Position numbers and translations under genes: made by a program. 64,000 nt of DNA, taken from assembly GCA_023374025.1 (NCBI GenBank), contig SIJG01000058.1:249744-313743 (forward strand), in the 5' to 3' direction. Below the pieces are notes generated by a model, which saw only the letters and a program-made list of their open reading frames with translations, was not told the DNA's origin and searched no databases. Within the stretch, counting starts at the first letter, position 1, and each line of letters starts with the position of its first letter. This document shows, piece after piece, positions 26,925 through 40,781 of this stretch. This stretch comes from Heterodera schachtii. Its lineage: Eukaryota > Nematoda > Chromadorea > Rhabditida > Heteroderidae.

Positions 26925-27189
26925 CACTGTCGCCCGGAATGCTGACTCCGTGGTCGATCTTCCTGAAGAGATCAGGCTTCGGCCAATGAATAAGCGATGG
27001 ATGAGAATTGTTCCCTTTCAAAAACCAAAAAACAAACAAACAAACAATCTAAAAACAAAAAAAAATGCAACAAAAACAATAAATGAATATCTGGTGGCGA
27101 GGCGAGAAATAAAATTGGAAATTTGTGACTTAGTAATAGTTGAAACAAGGAATGAGAAGCAATATAATTGCAAATTATTTAATATCTAG
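26925..27189 (+). other. Exon-like open frame, 5' end at a splice acceptor
   Basis: ATTATCCATCAG precedes 26925. The frame is open to TAG at 27187-27189. The first 30 codons have balanced composition (TVARNADSVVDLPEEIRL, then RPMNKRWMRIVPF); the middle is Lys/Asn-rich and the end has ARREIKLEICDLVIVE. The ATG at 26950 could also start it. It could be the last exon of a gene with AT-rich introns, or a relic. No family is recognised. Confidence 0.35.
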
Positions 27190-30100
27190 TTTGATATAAT
27201 AGCTATTTTATTTATACTTTAATAAAACATTTTTTAAACAAAAATAAAATAATTATAAATGGCCATAATTTTATATTCTTAGAGCTATTGAATGGTTTGA
27301 AAAGTGTTAAAATTTATAAAGATTAAAAATAGATACTGTTGTCATCGACACCCTAATACTTAAAGGTTATAAAAAATACCGAAATAAAAATCTTAACTAG
27401 ATACAATCTTAAAAGTTATAAAATCTTTTATCTAAAAATTGATTATGAATATTAAACAAATATCTAAAGGTTAAAAATAATTATTTAAAATTGAATCAGC
27501 AATTTATCTTGGAAATTTTTCCTATAAAAAAATATATTAAAGTTAAAAATAAGGATTAAAGACTAAAACAAAAATGGGCAAATGGTTGCAAAATGTTTAA
27601 ATATATATATAATAAATACTCCAGCAGATGGATACACTACGTATTTTATTGATTGGCAAGGCAAGTAAATAAAAAAATTCAATTTAATTTGTTTTACCAA
27701 ACACTCGGTTTTCATATATTAATAAATAGTAGTAAAACATAATTCTAAATTCATTAAACATGATTAAGTCCAGTAGCTGTGAGTTGATTTAAAATAATAT
27801 TTCTCTTTATACAATAAACTGCCAAAAAATATTTAAAATAATAATTTTTCAAAAAAATAATTTATTGTTATTAAAAATAATAAAATTAATATACGCAAAA
27901 AAAAACAAAAAATTTCTTATTGATTTAATCATAAAGAAACAATGTAATAACGCTTGAGCTTATTAAAGTAAATCAATTAGGAAAATGTTATTGATTGACT
28001 ATATAAGTTTATTTATAATCATATACATAGTTAAGGTTAATAAAATAATTAGTATGTTTGTGCTTATTATAGCAATTTGTGAATAACAACCTTGATTTGC
28101 AAGATAAAACCAAAAAAAAATTTCGAAAGAAAATAAATGAAAGCATTAATGTGAATATATAAACTCATTTTATTAAGGACAGCTTCCATTAAAAACCTAG
28201 CTAAAAAAGTTCAATTAAATAGTGCCTTTCGGCAGGTCAGATTTTGAAATTGAACTCGGCCAATTGGTTGCTCTTTTTACACAAATATAAGTCTATATTA
28301 AATAATTAAAATAAAATTGACATTTTTCCTAAAAATTCCTACAATGAAATAAATGCCAAATTGTTTATTGTAAACTTAAAAAATCTTATAAATAGATAAA
28401 ATGGAAAAAATTTTGAAAAATTAAAAACTAACCCTTACGAAAACAAAAAGCTTCCGAAATTTAGGATTTTTTTGAGTGAAGAAGTCAAGATTAAAAAAAA
28501 TTAATTGTAAATAATTCAAAAAATATGTATTTAAGCAATATTTCAAGCAAATCATTTAAATTTCCTTTTTAAACAACTGTTTATATTAAAATACGATAAA
28601 AATAATTATGTGTAACAAAAAAAAAAATTCATATAATAAATCTTAAAAAAAAAAAAATTAATTACCGCTCTTTCAAAAATAAACGAAAAATAAATAAAAA
28701 TAATCAAAATTATTAACAGATCATACTTTATAAAAAAGAGAACGAATAATATAATAATTAAAAAGAAACAAATTTCTCCTATGTTATGTCAACAATTTCA
28801 GCACCGCAGCAAAAAAAAGAATAAATTTTTGCTGTTTTGGTATTCAAATTTAAAAAACCAAGGTATAACTGTGGGTTCTGCGGTGCCGATAGGCGTCGCT
28901 GGGAAAATTTTTTTGGAAATTGTAAGAAATACCATAAGAAAAATTGCAAAATTTTCCATTTTTTTTTCAAAAAAAACTGAAAAAGGTAAAAAAAGGCACC
29001 AAAAGGTTCAAATCTAAAAGTTTTAAACCAAGTTAAAAACTCGTTTTTCGATGCGTATTAGGAACATAATAAGTTAGCAAAAAAAGGCGTATGCCTCAAA
29101 ATCCGGGCTTTGATCATCAGTCATGCATAAAAGGCATAATTAAAATAAAAACATAGTTATGATAATAAATAAAAGGATTATTTTTAAATTTTTACAAACT
29201 TATCCAATTCCTTTGTAATATTATGTTCAAAGATTTTCCTGCTTTAAATAATAATTCAAGCTTTAAGCAAGATTCTTCAATAAATAAACAATACATCAAT
29301 ACGTTAATTAGTATTTATATTCAAATTAAAAAAAATCAATTAATATTATCTTTAAAAGTATCTACAAATATAAACTAATTGAGAAAATATTTAAAATGCA
29401 TATATAAAAATATATTTTAAATATTTTATTGAATAACATATTACTCAAAAATTAAACATTAAGTCCAGGTGATCGAAAGCTGAGAGAGCGAGTTGATTGA
29501 TTCGAACATTTAAACCTTCGGCATTTGAATGGAAATTGTTTGTAAAATAATCAAAATATTATTTAATGTTATTCAACTCTAATTGCTGAATACACATTTT
29601 GAATTAAATCTTCTTTTGTTAATAATTCAAATTTCTATTTTATTTTAGTACGAACTACATACATCTTAGAATTATAATCCGAGAAATTTCCTTTTTATTT
29701 TTTTAAATTTACAAAATTAATGAATTTAAATATTAAAAATTCATTTAAGACCCTGAAATCACACCTTAAAAATAAATGAAAATTAAGCTAATTTTTATTT
29801 TTAAATACAAATAACTAGGCTGGCAATTTTATATAAATACATATTTTTTCCTTGCTTCTGCTTGCTCTAAATGTAGGAAAACACTTTCTTTTTTGTGTTT
29901 GTGTTTCAGAAAGGAGATAGCAAATTTTTTTTAAATATACAAAAATGTGATTCTAAGCCTATTTAGGTCATTAATATTTTCTTATTACTAACAAATGTTT
30001 CGTTTTCAATTACGTTCATATACATAAATTTAAATTAAAATAAAAAATCAAGAAAGTCGATGAAATGAAAGTCTGAAAAACCAAACAAAAAATAGGCAAC

Positions 30101-30732
30101 CAAATTATTGAAAAATAATGATTACATTTCTATATGGTAAAGAAATGCACAGACGATGGAGTTTAATCTCATTAATACACATAAATGATAATTAAGTTGA
30201 CAAAAAAACGATCCGCCATTCCTTTTCCCTTTAAAAGTGAATGTTGGGCAAAAAATCCGTTAATACTGAAGATGGAGTTTAATTTCATAAAAACACATTA
30301 CCCCTCAAGGGGTACTGTAATTATTTAACAGACAAAATAAAAATTGATGAGAAAAATACACTGACAATAAATAAATAATTAAATAATTGTTAAAATAAAC
30401 ATAGTTACGGAAAATTAAATTATGGATCAAAATATAAGAATAATTAAGAAAAAATAATTAATTTTAATGCGGGTTAATTAAAATATTTATTATTAATCTA
30501 TTTTAAATAATGTATTCATAAAATTTAATCTTTTAAATACGAGATACCACTTCTTTTCCATTCGAATGCGAAAATTCGGGAAAAAAATCCGCTAATTAAT
30601 TTGTTTATTTGGCTTCGTTCCAACCCCTCGCCCAATAAATTAATTAAATAATTGTTAATAAAAAAGATTTTAAAGAAACAATTACAGTAAATTATGCTCT
30701 GATTTCGATAGTAAGCTAAATGCAATAAAAAC
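27190..30732. other. AT-rich non-coding DNA with rare islands
   Basis: 28781-28920 includes GCGGTGCCGATAGGC, also present in the hAT-like MITE at 52080, and is probably a relic of it. 28205-28290 has a short open reading with balanced residues (VPFGRSDFEIELGQLVALF) but no clear donor. 30135 and 30268 share GATGGAGTTTAAT. No gene is supported. Confidence 0.5.
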
Positions 30733-31400
30733 GAAAAACACACCACTAATAAGAATCGAGCTAAAATTTTTCAAAAATCACCCTTAAGAAATGAAAAAAT
30801 TTTCCCAAAAATTCACTTCTGGCCAGAATGTTTAATTTTAAAATTTTTTTTAGGTTTCTATTTTGGGTTTTTTGCCCTTAAAAATCCCATTCCTACTCAT
30901 TTGCAACTGCAATTAGAGAATAAAAAAAATTTTTGATCAATTTTTGGCTGAAAATTATGTCACTATTTCGTACTTTTTGCTTGTATTTTGTCACTATCTT
31001 GGCATTTTTACTCACGATTTTAGTTAACTATTTTGAGATTTTTCGTCTCTAAAAGTTGAGGCCCTAATAATAAATAACTTACAATCCCTCGTCTAAAATT
31101 TTTTAAACCGTGATACTTTTATTTATCTTCGAGCGTGCTCATATCACCTTCATTTTTATGCTCCATTCTTAATATACTCGTTTCTTTTAAAATTTAACGG
31201 AACTGTCGAAATCAATCATTGTCGAATTCATACGTTGTCAAAATCACGCGCATAGTGAAAAAAAGCGAAACAGATTACTAGGGATGGGATTTATAAGGTT
31301 TGCTTATTTTTTCTGCGGCTTTAATTTGACGAAAAATGCACAAAACACATTTTTAGCTCGGAAATTCTTCGTTTTAACGCACTTTTACGACGAAAATAAA
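30733..31400. repeat. Cluster of partial copies of the TAGGG-ended element
   Basis: Three pieces related to 56052-56677 lie together. One ends at 30895 with ATCCCATTCCTA. One ends at 31066 with GAGGCCCTA after TTAGTTAACTATTTTGAGATTTTT. One starts at 31279 with TAGGGATGGGAT and continues TTTTTTCTGCGGCTTTAAT and TTTTTAGCTCGGAAATTC, as at 56090-56150. All are in the same orientation. They look like a fragmented, tandemly inserted set. Confidence 0.6.
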
Positions 31401-31749
31401 AAGGAGGAAAATATTAAAAAGTTAAAAACAAAAATGCACACCAAATAGACAACAAGATCAAAAACAAGAAATTATTTATTAAAAGGAGACAAAAAGGAAA
31501 TAGAAATAAATACACCCACAAAAATAAACAAATTTAAAATTTGTTGTATGGATCATTGCCGATCACCGAATTTTAAAAATAATTATTTATTTGAATTAAG
31601 CAAAGAATTATTAATTACAGAACACTATTGTACCGTAAACCACTGGACAAAGAAAGGAAAGTCTTATAGAAATAAATTATTTGTCCACCAATGGAAATAT
31701 GCAAATTAATTAAATGTTTATTTAGCCTAAAAAATTGGCAAAATCCTGA

Positions 31750-31905
31750 ATGTTTTCCATATTACGGCAGCAACATAAAGAAATCGACTCAAATTTACGC
31801 GGCATGGATCCAGATGCACGAGAAATGGGCAACCATTATATATTATTTAATAAATGCAATAAAAAATTCATTGCATTTAAGGATAACATTCTAAATAAAT
31901 TTTAA
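31750..31905 (+). other. Short open frame of 51 codons, protein-like
   Basis: ATG at 31750 and TAA at 31903-31905. The product reads LRQQHKEIDSNLRGMDPDA then REMGNHYILFNKCNKKF. Charged and polar residues are mixed as in a real protein, and the bases 31740-31840 are clearly richer in GC than their surroundings. TTACGGCAG just before CAACAT could be a splice acceptor. A second frame over the same bases is also open (from 31691). No family is recognised. Confidence 0.3.
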
Positions 31906-33870
31906 TAATTAAATGATTTCAGACTATATTCATTGAAAGCATACAGTAAAAAATCACACAACAAAGATTAAACAACAACTTTAAAAATTTAATATCAATT
32001 TTCATAAATAAGGTAAAATTAAATATTTTTAGGTTTACTTCAAATATGAAGCACATCACAAGGTTGGAAAGCATAATATAGCAAAAGGAAATGAATAACA
32101 TAGTAATAAATGAACTAATGTTGTCACTAACAATAAATATAATTGTTATTTAATTTTATCTTCATATATTACAAAACAAAAAAAAACATAAAAATGATTC
32201 TAATTCTAAACTAAATTATATCAATAAAATATCATTTAAAAAACGAAACAAATTTAAAAAATTGATAATTGAAGTGAACTGGATGTAAAAATGAATGACA
32301 AAAGTTTAAATTGCATAAAGAATTTTCAAAATTAGTAATTTGTAAAATGAGTTTGATATTTGTAATAAAAATAAAATTCAAAAATTTATATTTATTTATT
32401 TATGTTAGATATTAATGCTTTCATTTAAAAAAATGAATTAAAATAAAATTGATTAAATTCTTTACATTAAAAAGAAACCTATAAAACCAAATTTATTTAA
32501 ATTTGAAAATTACAAACGAAAATACTAAAATTCATATCATTGACTACGAATATAGCAAACATCAAAATGTATGTGTTTCTTGACTAAATCAAACACAAAC
32601 GGTTTAAGCCTACGATATTTTTGACCAGTGGCGAGAAATTAGAACAATACAGATTTATCATCACAATTCTCTTTTATTTATAATATTCGTCTATAAAATA
32701 TAAAAGACAAAAATAAATAAAATAAAAACCTAAATTTAGGCACTAATAAAATAATATTGTAAAATTATGTCATGAAATGTTGAAAAATAAGTTAACCAAA
32801 TACCAAGCAATAATATCAATCATAATATGCACATCCAAAAATTTAGCGATTAGGTTCTTTGAATATGATACCGCAAAAATGTAAAATACCTAGAAATACT
32901 CAGATAAAAATAAGTTTTTAAACTTTTTAAATTAAAAACTGTGAAATTGTTTTTATTGAGCAAATTTAATATAGGACCAGAGATGATGTAATTATAATCA
33001 AAAATAGATGAATAACCATCAAAATAATTAATTACATAACCAAAACAATGACTCATTTAACAGTTAGTTGCTACAAGTGCGACCATTAGTTCGTTCATGG
33101 GCTCGATTCGTTTGAGCTAAACGGGATTAAGTGGAAATATATCTTCGATATAAATGTGTTATTAAAATTTAATTTCTACTCAAATAAATGCAACATCCAA
33201 ATGAAATAAAAATAATCGTGAATGACAAAATAAATGGTGTAAATATTATAATCAATTTCATTTTCACAAATCTTTGAGTCGGAAACCAAAATTAAGTTAA
33301 AAATATTAACATAATCTGAAATTAAATTTAAAAAAAACAAAGTAATAAAATAATTATAAAAATTAATCAATGTTAAAAATAACCATATAAATACCGAAAA
33401 TAAATTAATGTTAGCAACAACAGCGTTTTCAATTAACTTTTGCAAAGCATGCGATTTATGCTATGTACGATCGGGTCTCATTCGAATAAAAATATTAATG
33501 TAAATAAAATTAAATTTGGCATTATTGTCTTGTAATGATAAAACAATTAGATCGTTGTGAGACTATGAGAATTCGAGGATGGAAAATCTCGATTATGTTT
33601 GTATAAAACATAAAAAAAACAGAAAAATGTATTTTTTTTGCTTTTAACAAATAAAATATAATCAAATAAAATATAATAATTTCAGTCAAACTAAGCCGCA
33701 AAAAAATATAAATTTAAAAATCCGGTCTCTAGTCATTATGCATGTTGCTGTCACACTCTACTGGATCGCACACTCATTTAAATTTTTGTACCATCGAGTC
33801 ATGCAGAAATTAATGTTTATTCTTAAGAAAAAAAAATTCAAACTTAAAGGATTAATTATTAGTTGTTATT
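31906..33870. other. AT-rich non-coding DNA
   Basis: Small GC islands occur at 33060-33130 (after the acceptor-like TTTAACAG) and 33720-33790. No motif or gene is recognised. Confidence 0.5.
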
Positions 33871-34049
33871 AGAGACCGGACAACAGGTGTCGGAAGGATC
33901 CCGAGTCGGGATTTCGACTGAATCCCGATCCCGATCAATCCCGAACATTTTGGAAAAACGATCGGGACGGATCTCGAGGTCGGAATCCCGAATTTAATCC
34001 CGCGTGATCCAGAAGAAATCCGGCGGGATCCCGATCCCGTCCGGTCTCT
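33871..34049. mobile_element. 179-bp MITE with 10-bp target duplication (Mutator-like)
   Basis: Terminal inverted repeats AGAGACCGGA (33871-33880) and TCCGGTCTCT (34040-34049) bound a GC-rich interior of repeated GATCCCG words. The direct repeat AGTTGTTATT flanks it at 33861-33870 and 34050-34059. A duplication of 9-11 bp is typical of the Mutator (MULE) superfamily. There is no coding capacity. A truncated relative is at 1371-1470. Confidence 0.82.
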
Positions 34050-34059
34050 AGTTGTTATT

Positions 34060-34967
34060 ATTAGTAAGGAATAATCAACAATCAGCTATATTGAATGAAT
34101 CAAAAAAAAAGTTATTTGGTCATTTAAACGATTATTAAATGTTTTTATAATAGTTATTCAAAAACGAAAATTTTTAAACCTAAAATTTTTATCAAGAAAA
34201 AATAAAATAAATTTTGGCGATCAATTTTTGAGAATTTTTCAATTCTTAAGGAGTTATTAAATTCTAAAATCTAAATTTTTGACTTTTTGTTCGAATTCGG
34301 GACCGGGGTTCGAAATTGGGCGAAATGGATGCCAGATTCGTGTTAAGCTACCCCGAAAACCTGTAGAAACTTGTTTTGAAAGACTAAATTAAATTTTAAA
34401 AATTTCCACCAAAATAAGGCAACCATCTTAACTATTACCAATAATTCATTTGATAATTTTTTTATAACGCCCTTTTTGATGGCTTTTTATAACGGCGCAG
34501 CACCGTTTAGAAGGTTCGGTAAGTGTATTTAAGAAGTCTTTGCACTGCTTTACTGAAATTTTATAAAGGCAATTATAAAATTGTTTTTGAAATTTGGTAT
34601 TTGTTATGCCAAATGTAGGGTGGAAAATCAAAACAGTTGAAATTTATTTACATGTTGGGTCCTCCCGCTTATAAATCAACACAAAAACCAACACAGAAAA
34701 TAGACAAAAAAATTTTTTTGTAACTTTTTGAAGGTGCTGACAATTGCGATAAAGGACAGTTCTGGTGATGAACTAAAGATTATCAAATTGTTCTTATAAA
34801 TAAGAAAAAACCTACCTTGTTTTTCTTTCTCAACCAAATTAAACTTCTTGCTATTATTCGAAGCATTTGAAAAACGTTATTAAAATGCAAATTTTTAAAA
34901 ATTTTTATTCATGCACAAAAAAACCAGGGCAAAAAAAGTTCGAAATACTAGGTTTTTGAGATACTTT
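34060..34967. other. AT-rich DNA with a small dispersed repeat
   Basis: 34275-34345 contains TTCGGGACCGGGGTTCGAAATTG. Close copies are at 50866-50895, and a related word lies on the minus strand near 52740-52790. This is another low-copy repeat family. No gene is supported. Confidence 0.5.
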
Positions 34968-35060
34968 TAGCCATAACTTTTTTGAAACCTGACGAAAATT
35001 TTGAAATCTTGCAAATCAATAATAAACACGCAGAGCTATCGAATAACACCAACAATGCTT
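34968..35060. repeat. Member of the CCATAACTTTTTTGAAA family (copy 1)
   Basis: The order CCATAACTTTTTTGAAA, ACGAAAATTTTGAAAT and GAGCTATCGAATAACACCAA matches 41777-41860, 49227-49310 and 50327-50410. This copy is single-armed; no nearby inverted partner is evident. Confidence 0.6.
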
Positions 35061-35336
35061 AATTTAATTGACATAAAGAAAGTTAGGTTCAAAAGGTCTT
35101 CCGACGACGATTTGGGGTGCACCGCCAAACCAATTATTCAATAGTTATGAATTTTTAAGTAAAAATTGCTAGCAAGAGTCCGATTTTTAAGCAAAAGTCA
35201 AGCAGCATTTAGTAAATCGGCACCTATTGATAATTTGGGAGAATAGAAAAATTTTAGAAAAAATTTAATAAATTTTTTTTTGTAAAAAAATATCCTAGAG
35301 ATTAATTTGTCAGGAAAAGCAGTTTTTTCCAACTTC

Positions 35337-35660
35337 TTTTCTCTCTTTCTCTTTGCTCGTTGGTCTCTCTGTGTGTCTCTCTCTCTCTTTCTCTCTCTCA
35401 CTCTCACTCTCTACTTCTTCCTTTTTCTCTCTCTCTTTCTCTTTGCTCGTTGGTCTCTCTGTGTCTCTCTCTCACTCTCTCTCTCTCTCTCAATCTCTAT
35501 TTTTCCCCTTTTCTCTCTCTCTTTCTCTTTGCTCGTTGGTCTCTCTGTGTGTGTCTCTCTCTATTTCTCTCTCTCACTCTCTCTCTCTATTTCTCCTTTT
35601 TTTCTCTCTTTCTCTTCACACGTTGGTCTCTCTGAGTCTCTTTCACTCTCTCGCTGCATA
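35337..35660. repeat. CT-rich minisatellite with about 88-bp units
   Basis: CT microsatellite sequence is organised in about 3.5 units, each containing TTTGCTCGTTGGTCTCTCTG. The CGTTGG words lie at 35358, 35448, 35534 and 35621. All three plus frames are open through it and read as Ser/Leu repeats, which is a composition effect and not a gene. Confidence 0.85.
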
Positions 35661-37370
35661 CTCAGCCAATGACACAAAACGACGCGGTCCCATCGCATCA
35701 TTTGCCTTGCCATCATCGTTTCATTGTCATTTTCCCAGCACGTCATTGGCATTTCTCCATCAAATGCGCCCCTCCCTCCTCCCTCCTTCCTAATTCCATT
35801 TTCGTTTTTTTCTTTCAAATTTAATATCAATTTTTCTTCATTGAATAATTAATAATTTTCAATAAATGATACAAAAGTACATAAATAGGGCTGTGAATTA
35901 TATTAAGTTAAAATTTTTGCTTGTATGCATTGAGAAAAGAGCTCAAAAAACCATTTCTGCTCATAATTTTTAGTCAATTAAAAAATATATTGGGGTAAAA
36001 AATGTTTATTTAAATGTATATGTTTCTATTAATTTTTATATAATATTTGACATTTTTTTATAAAATTTAGAGATTTTTTAGCAAAAAAAAAAAACTTTTT
36101 TGACGACTTCCGTTTTGGCTATTTGCCCAAAAAATCAAGTATTTTCAATTATATTAATTTTTGTCTTGAATAAAATTTTTGATTTTTGTAATTTACTTAT
36201 AAAAATGCATTTAAAAATCTCGAAAAAATTTTTCAACTGTAGCCAATTAATTACTTTTTACACTATACATTTTCATTTTTTTTAAATATTTGCTCAATAA
36301 TCCGCTATTTTTTGTAAATATTTATTTAAATAATTCAGGTCTTTAATAAATATAATTCTCTGCCTTACAATAATGAAGAAATAAAGTTATACACATTCCA
36401 GAAAGTCAAAACCCAAGAAAAATAAATAATAAGGATGCAAGCCTAATTCATTAATTGTTGATTTTAAATATTTATAAAGAAAAAGAATGTAAATTGTTGA
36501 CAACAATGCAAACATATACAAAATGCCTGCATATATTTACATAAATGTGTTTCCGATCAAAATATAAAAGAAAATTTTCTTTTTATATTATACCTTAAAC
36601 TGATTTTCAAAATTATTTTCTTGCAAATATAAATATTTTTGATGTTATTTGTAAAAAAAAATTTTGCAGTTTGTTTACAAAATTTGACAAATTAAAATTG
36701 AGTCAAAGAAAACCGAAAAAATTTTTTTCTTGTTATGTTCAAATTGATCTAAATAATGCTTTATAAAAAATAGACATTCTTTCTTTCACAAATATTCAGT
36801 TTCTCCACCAAGAACTGGCTTAAATTCAACCAAACTGTGCTCATTATTAAATTATGCGCTTAATCTGACGTTTTTTTTAATATCATAGAACATTTAAAAA
36901 ATATGATCAATTAAAAATGCTCTCGAAACCAATTACTGCCTTAAAAGAAAATATCAATAAGACAGAAAAAATAAGGCAATGATAAAGACATGCAAACCAA
37001 TTTGAAAATATCAATCCATTACCAGAATAAAAAATCCGAAAATAAACTAGATTAAAATGAACATTTATAAAACATAATAAAATATGATTTGTGATAATAG
37101 AATCATCAAAATATTGTAAAAATTACTTAAATAAATTATTTATACGCATATAAATTCGCGTAAATGAAAATTTCATTTGGGTCTGATTCGTTCAATTTAA
37201 AAAACGCAATTAACAAGTTAAATTGAATTAAAAACAATTAATAAAAAGGATAAATTTAAATAAATAAATTAATGAAAGGATATTCTGAATGTGTAAGAGA
37301 CACAATATATTAAAAATAAAATATAGATCAAAAAGCAAGAAAACACAAGCTGCTCAAGAACAATTTGAGA

Positions 37371-37465
37371 GAACAAGAGACTTCAATTGCGCGAATCGCC
37401 GCGCTTTCACAATGGGTCAGCTTCATCCGTTTTGGTGCCACCGCGCCAACCGTTTTGGGAAACGG
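37371..37465 (+). other. Exon-like GC island
   Basis: An acceptor-like GAACAAG precedes it and GTACAC (donor-like) follows at about 37467. An open frame reads LQLRESPRFHNGSASSVLV then PPRQPFWETEC. Two other readings overlap. GC is far above the surrounding DNA. No family is recognised. Confidence 0.27.
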
Positions 37466-40400
37466 AATGCGTGATGTACACCAGATTGAATAATAATGAC
37501 TAATATAATAAATTATAAAAGTGAATAAACAAATGCTTTAAATTATCCACATTAAATTGCATTTATTTAATAGATAAATAAATAATTGAAATTTTTGAGG
37601 GAAAAATTTAATTAACCAAATCTGTATGAAAACCGAGCACCAAATGCACATAATGTAATACTAAGTTTAAAAATATAAATATTCAATAAAGAGTAATATT
37701 TAATAAAACTGGGTAAAAATTAACTATAATTTCGAAGTGAAAATGCTATCAGAAAGCAAACAAAGTAAAAGAATTATCTTTGCCTTTGCACCATAAAAAA
37801 TGCCGAATTCTTTGGGCAGTGTGGGCATGTAGACTTTATTAAATTTAAAAATATTCATAAATTTGTTAAAACAATATTTAAAAATGAAAAGTGAACCGGA
37901 AAATTCTATCACAATTAATTAAAATACTATTTTTTATTGAAAATATACTAAAAATAGCATATAAATTAAAAGGCAATCCTTGTGTGTTTGTCATATATAT
38001 ATATATATAAAATATATGTACATGAAAATAATAATTATCTTAAAAATGAAGTATTCACAAACAACAAATTAAATATACAAAAGTGTTTAAATTAATTACG
38101 TTTATTATTCAGTATGTTTTTCATTTAATTACATTGAGCATTTATTTACATTTAAAGCAAATCACACTAAGTATTCAAATAATTTATTTTTTAATTAACA
38201 AAAATAAAATTATTTTATGACTATAAAGCGTAAATTATAAATCTGACAGAAATAAAAAAGGCATAAATTAGACAAAAGAATCATTATAAAATTTAAATGG
38301 AAAAGTAAGACAGACTTCTTTAAAAAGAATAAAGCTAACAGTATTTTTGGTACTACGGCAAAAATTGTTTATAGTAAAATTTTAAAAAAATCACAAAATA
38401 TGTAAAATATTTAGGCGGTATGCGAAATTGAATGAAAGCATTTAAAACTGGAGTTAATCTTGAAAATTTAAACCGGATTATTATAATTAATTCCATAGTA
38501 AAAGCATGGTATTATTTAATTTAGCTGATTTAATGTTTACTATTCAAGATTTTTCAGGAAAATCATATTAAAAACAATTAAAAATTGGAGAAAATATTTA
38601 GGAAATGCTGTTTAAAAATAAAAGTAAACTAAACAAAAATTGCAATAAACTTAATAATAATTTTAAAAAATATAAAAATTAATTAACAAGTGGAATTGTG
38701 TTTTGAATAAATTACAAAAAACTTTGCTTTAGCCTATGTTTCAATTGTTTGCAAGCAGAGTTAAGATTAAATGATAAAAAAGTAAAATAATCGATCAAAT
38801 TATCTGAGATTTGTCAACACAATAAAAATGTTTTTTATACAAATTTATTTTGAAGTAAGTAAAATTAAAGCGAAAATAATAAAAATTTAAGGTTTTAAAA
38901 GTCGTAAATAAATTTGTATAAATTTATTTATGAAAACGCTAAAAAAATCCAAAAATGATGTTTTATTGAATACTAAAAAGGTTAAGATTTAAATATTTAA
39001 AAAGCTTATTACAAAAATTTTAAAAATTATTAAAACCTATCCAATAGAAATGAGGTTTGCTTTCTCTTTTCACCATTTTTGACTATACTATTTTACATTG
39101 TTTATCTCTCTCGCACAAGCTATTTTCTTTTTGCCCATTTTTTTTAAATCTAAATATACAATACATAATAAAATAAGCTTAAAAATAAAATCACATATTA
39201 AATTATATAAACTTTAACTTATCATTATATTAGAAAAAAACGTAGAAAGAAAAATTGGATTAAATTATTAATAGCATAAAAATATTAAGTATGTAAAAAA
39301 GAAAAAAGGAATCGCAGTAAATGCCTTAGCTATTTTAAATGCCATAAAAAGAAAAAATGGAGAAAAAATATATTCACAATAAATACCAAATTAAAGCTAG
39401 AATTTTAGTAAACTAAAACATTATCATATTGGAACAAATACTTATGTTCTGCCTCCTCATTTCTCCAATTGTTGGAAACAATACATTTTTTCAAAGAGCT
39501 ATGTATGAATTAATCTCTTTTTTAAATTACTATTAATACAATATATTTACAAGGATAAACTAAATATGGAGCATAATTTAATAATAAAATATAAATGACT
39601 AATTAACATAAAAATAAACTAAAAATTCGAAAAGATAAATAAATATAATATAAGTAATTGTAATTCATTTAAATAAAATAAATTTTTGAAAGACATAAAA
39701 TTAAATTTAAATAAAAAATAATTTCGATTTAAGAAAAAAAATATTTTAATTTATTAAAATCTTCTTTGTAAAAGAAACAAAATAATTTTTTTTCTTAATT
39801 CATCATAAATTAATTTAATTTGAATACTTAAAAATGTAAAATAGAATAATAAACTAAATATTAAAGAAAATAATCCAAATAAATTTGTACCAATCTTGCA
39901 AAGAAAGAAAATGGATGTTTTTCTTTTTCTATACACGAGAATTGAACCATTATAATTGAAATTGAATAAAAAATAATTTAAATAATTAATAAAATCCATA
40001 CAAACATACCTGAACAAGGGGGTCGTCAGGGGGGGTCTCTTAGTCGATCGTAAGGGTTCGAGACAATCGATCGTACGAAGTGGGGGGGGGGGAGTGGAAA
40101 GTTGGGGGGCGGTGAAGGGAGGAAGAGAGAGAAGAAGAAAAAAGAAAGAGAAAAAGAAAAAAGTCAGCGAAAATGTCGATCGTAACTAAGAAAAATTGTC
40201 TTATTTTTTAACATAATTCATTGAAAATTCCAAATTTTCTACGATTGACCCGTTCTATTGAGCCATAAAAATTAAACTCTAAACTTTAGTTTACCAGGAT
40301 AAACTAATTTAAATTTTTTTATGAAATAATGGTCGTTATAAATTAAATAAAAAAATGAATTACATGTAAATTTATAAATAAATAAAAATCTAGATATGAG

Positions 40401-40781
40401 GAGGATAGAGTTTTAAAAAGTATGTCCTAGAACTTTCATCTATCGTAAAACTTCAATTTTTAGTTTGATAATTTAAACTTGTTATTTAAACAAGTAAAAA
40501 ATGATAGAATGCTTAAATTATAAAATTATACTTAAAAAAATTAAACATCGCATTTTATGAAAAAAACAAAATTTTAAATATTGGCAATAATTTATTTGAA
40601 TTAAAAGATATTCTATTAACATTAAAGAAGCTTTTACTTCTAGAACATAAATAAAAAAAAAAGTTATTGAAAATAATTTATATCCCATAAAAACAAAATA
40701 AATGCGCTTAAAAGCATTTTCGCAACAAAAAGTTGTCATACAAAAATAAATAAAAATTATTTCATTATTTTATATAATCAG

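Noticed and set aside
35307..35793. Ser/Leu-rich open frames of up to 146 codons
   Set aside because: They are translations of a CT minisatellite open in all three frames.
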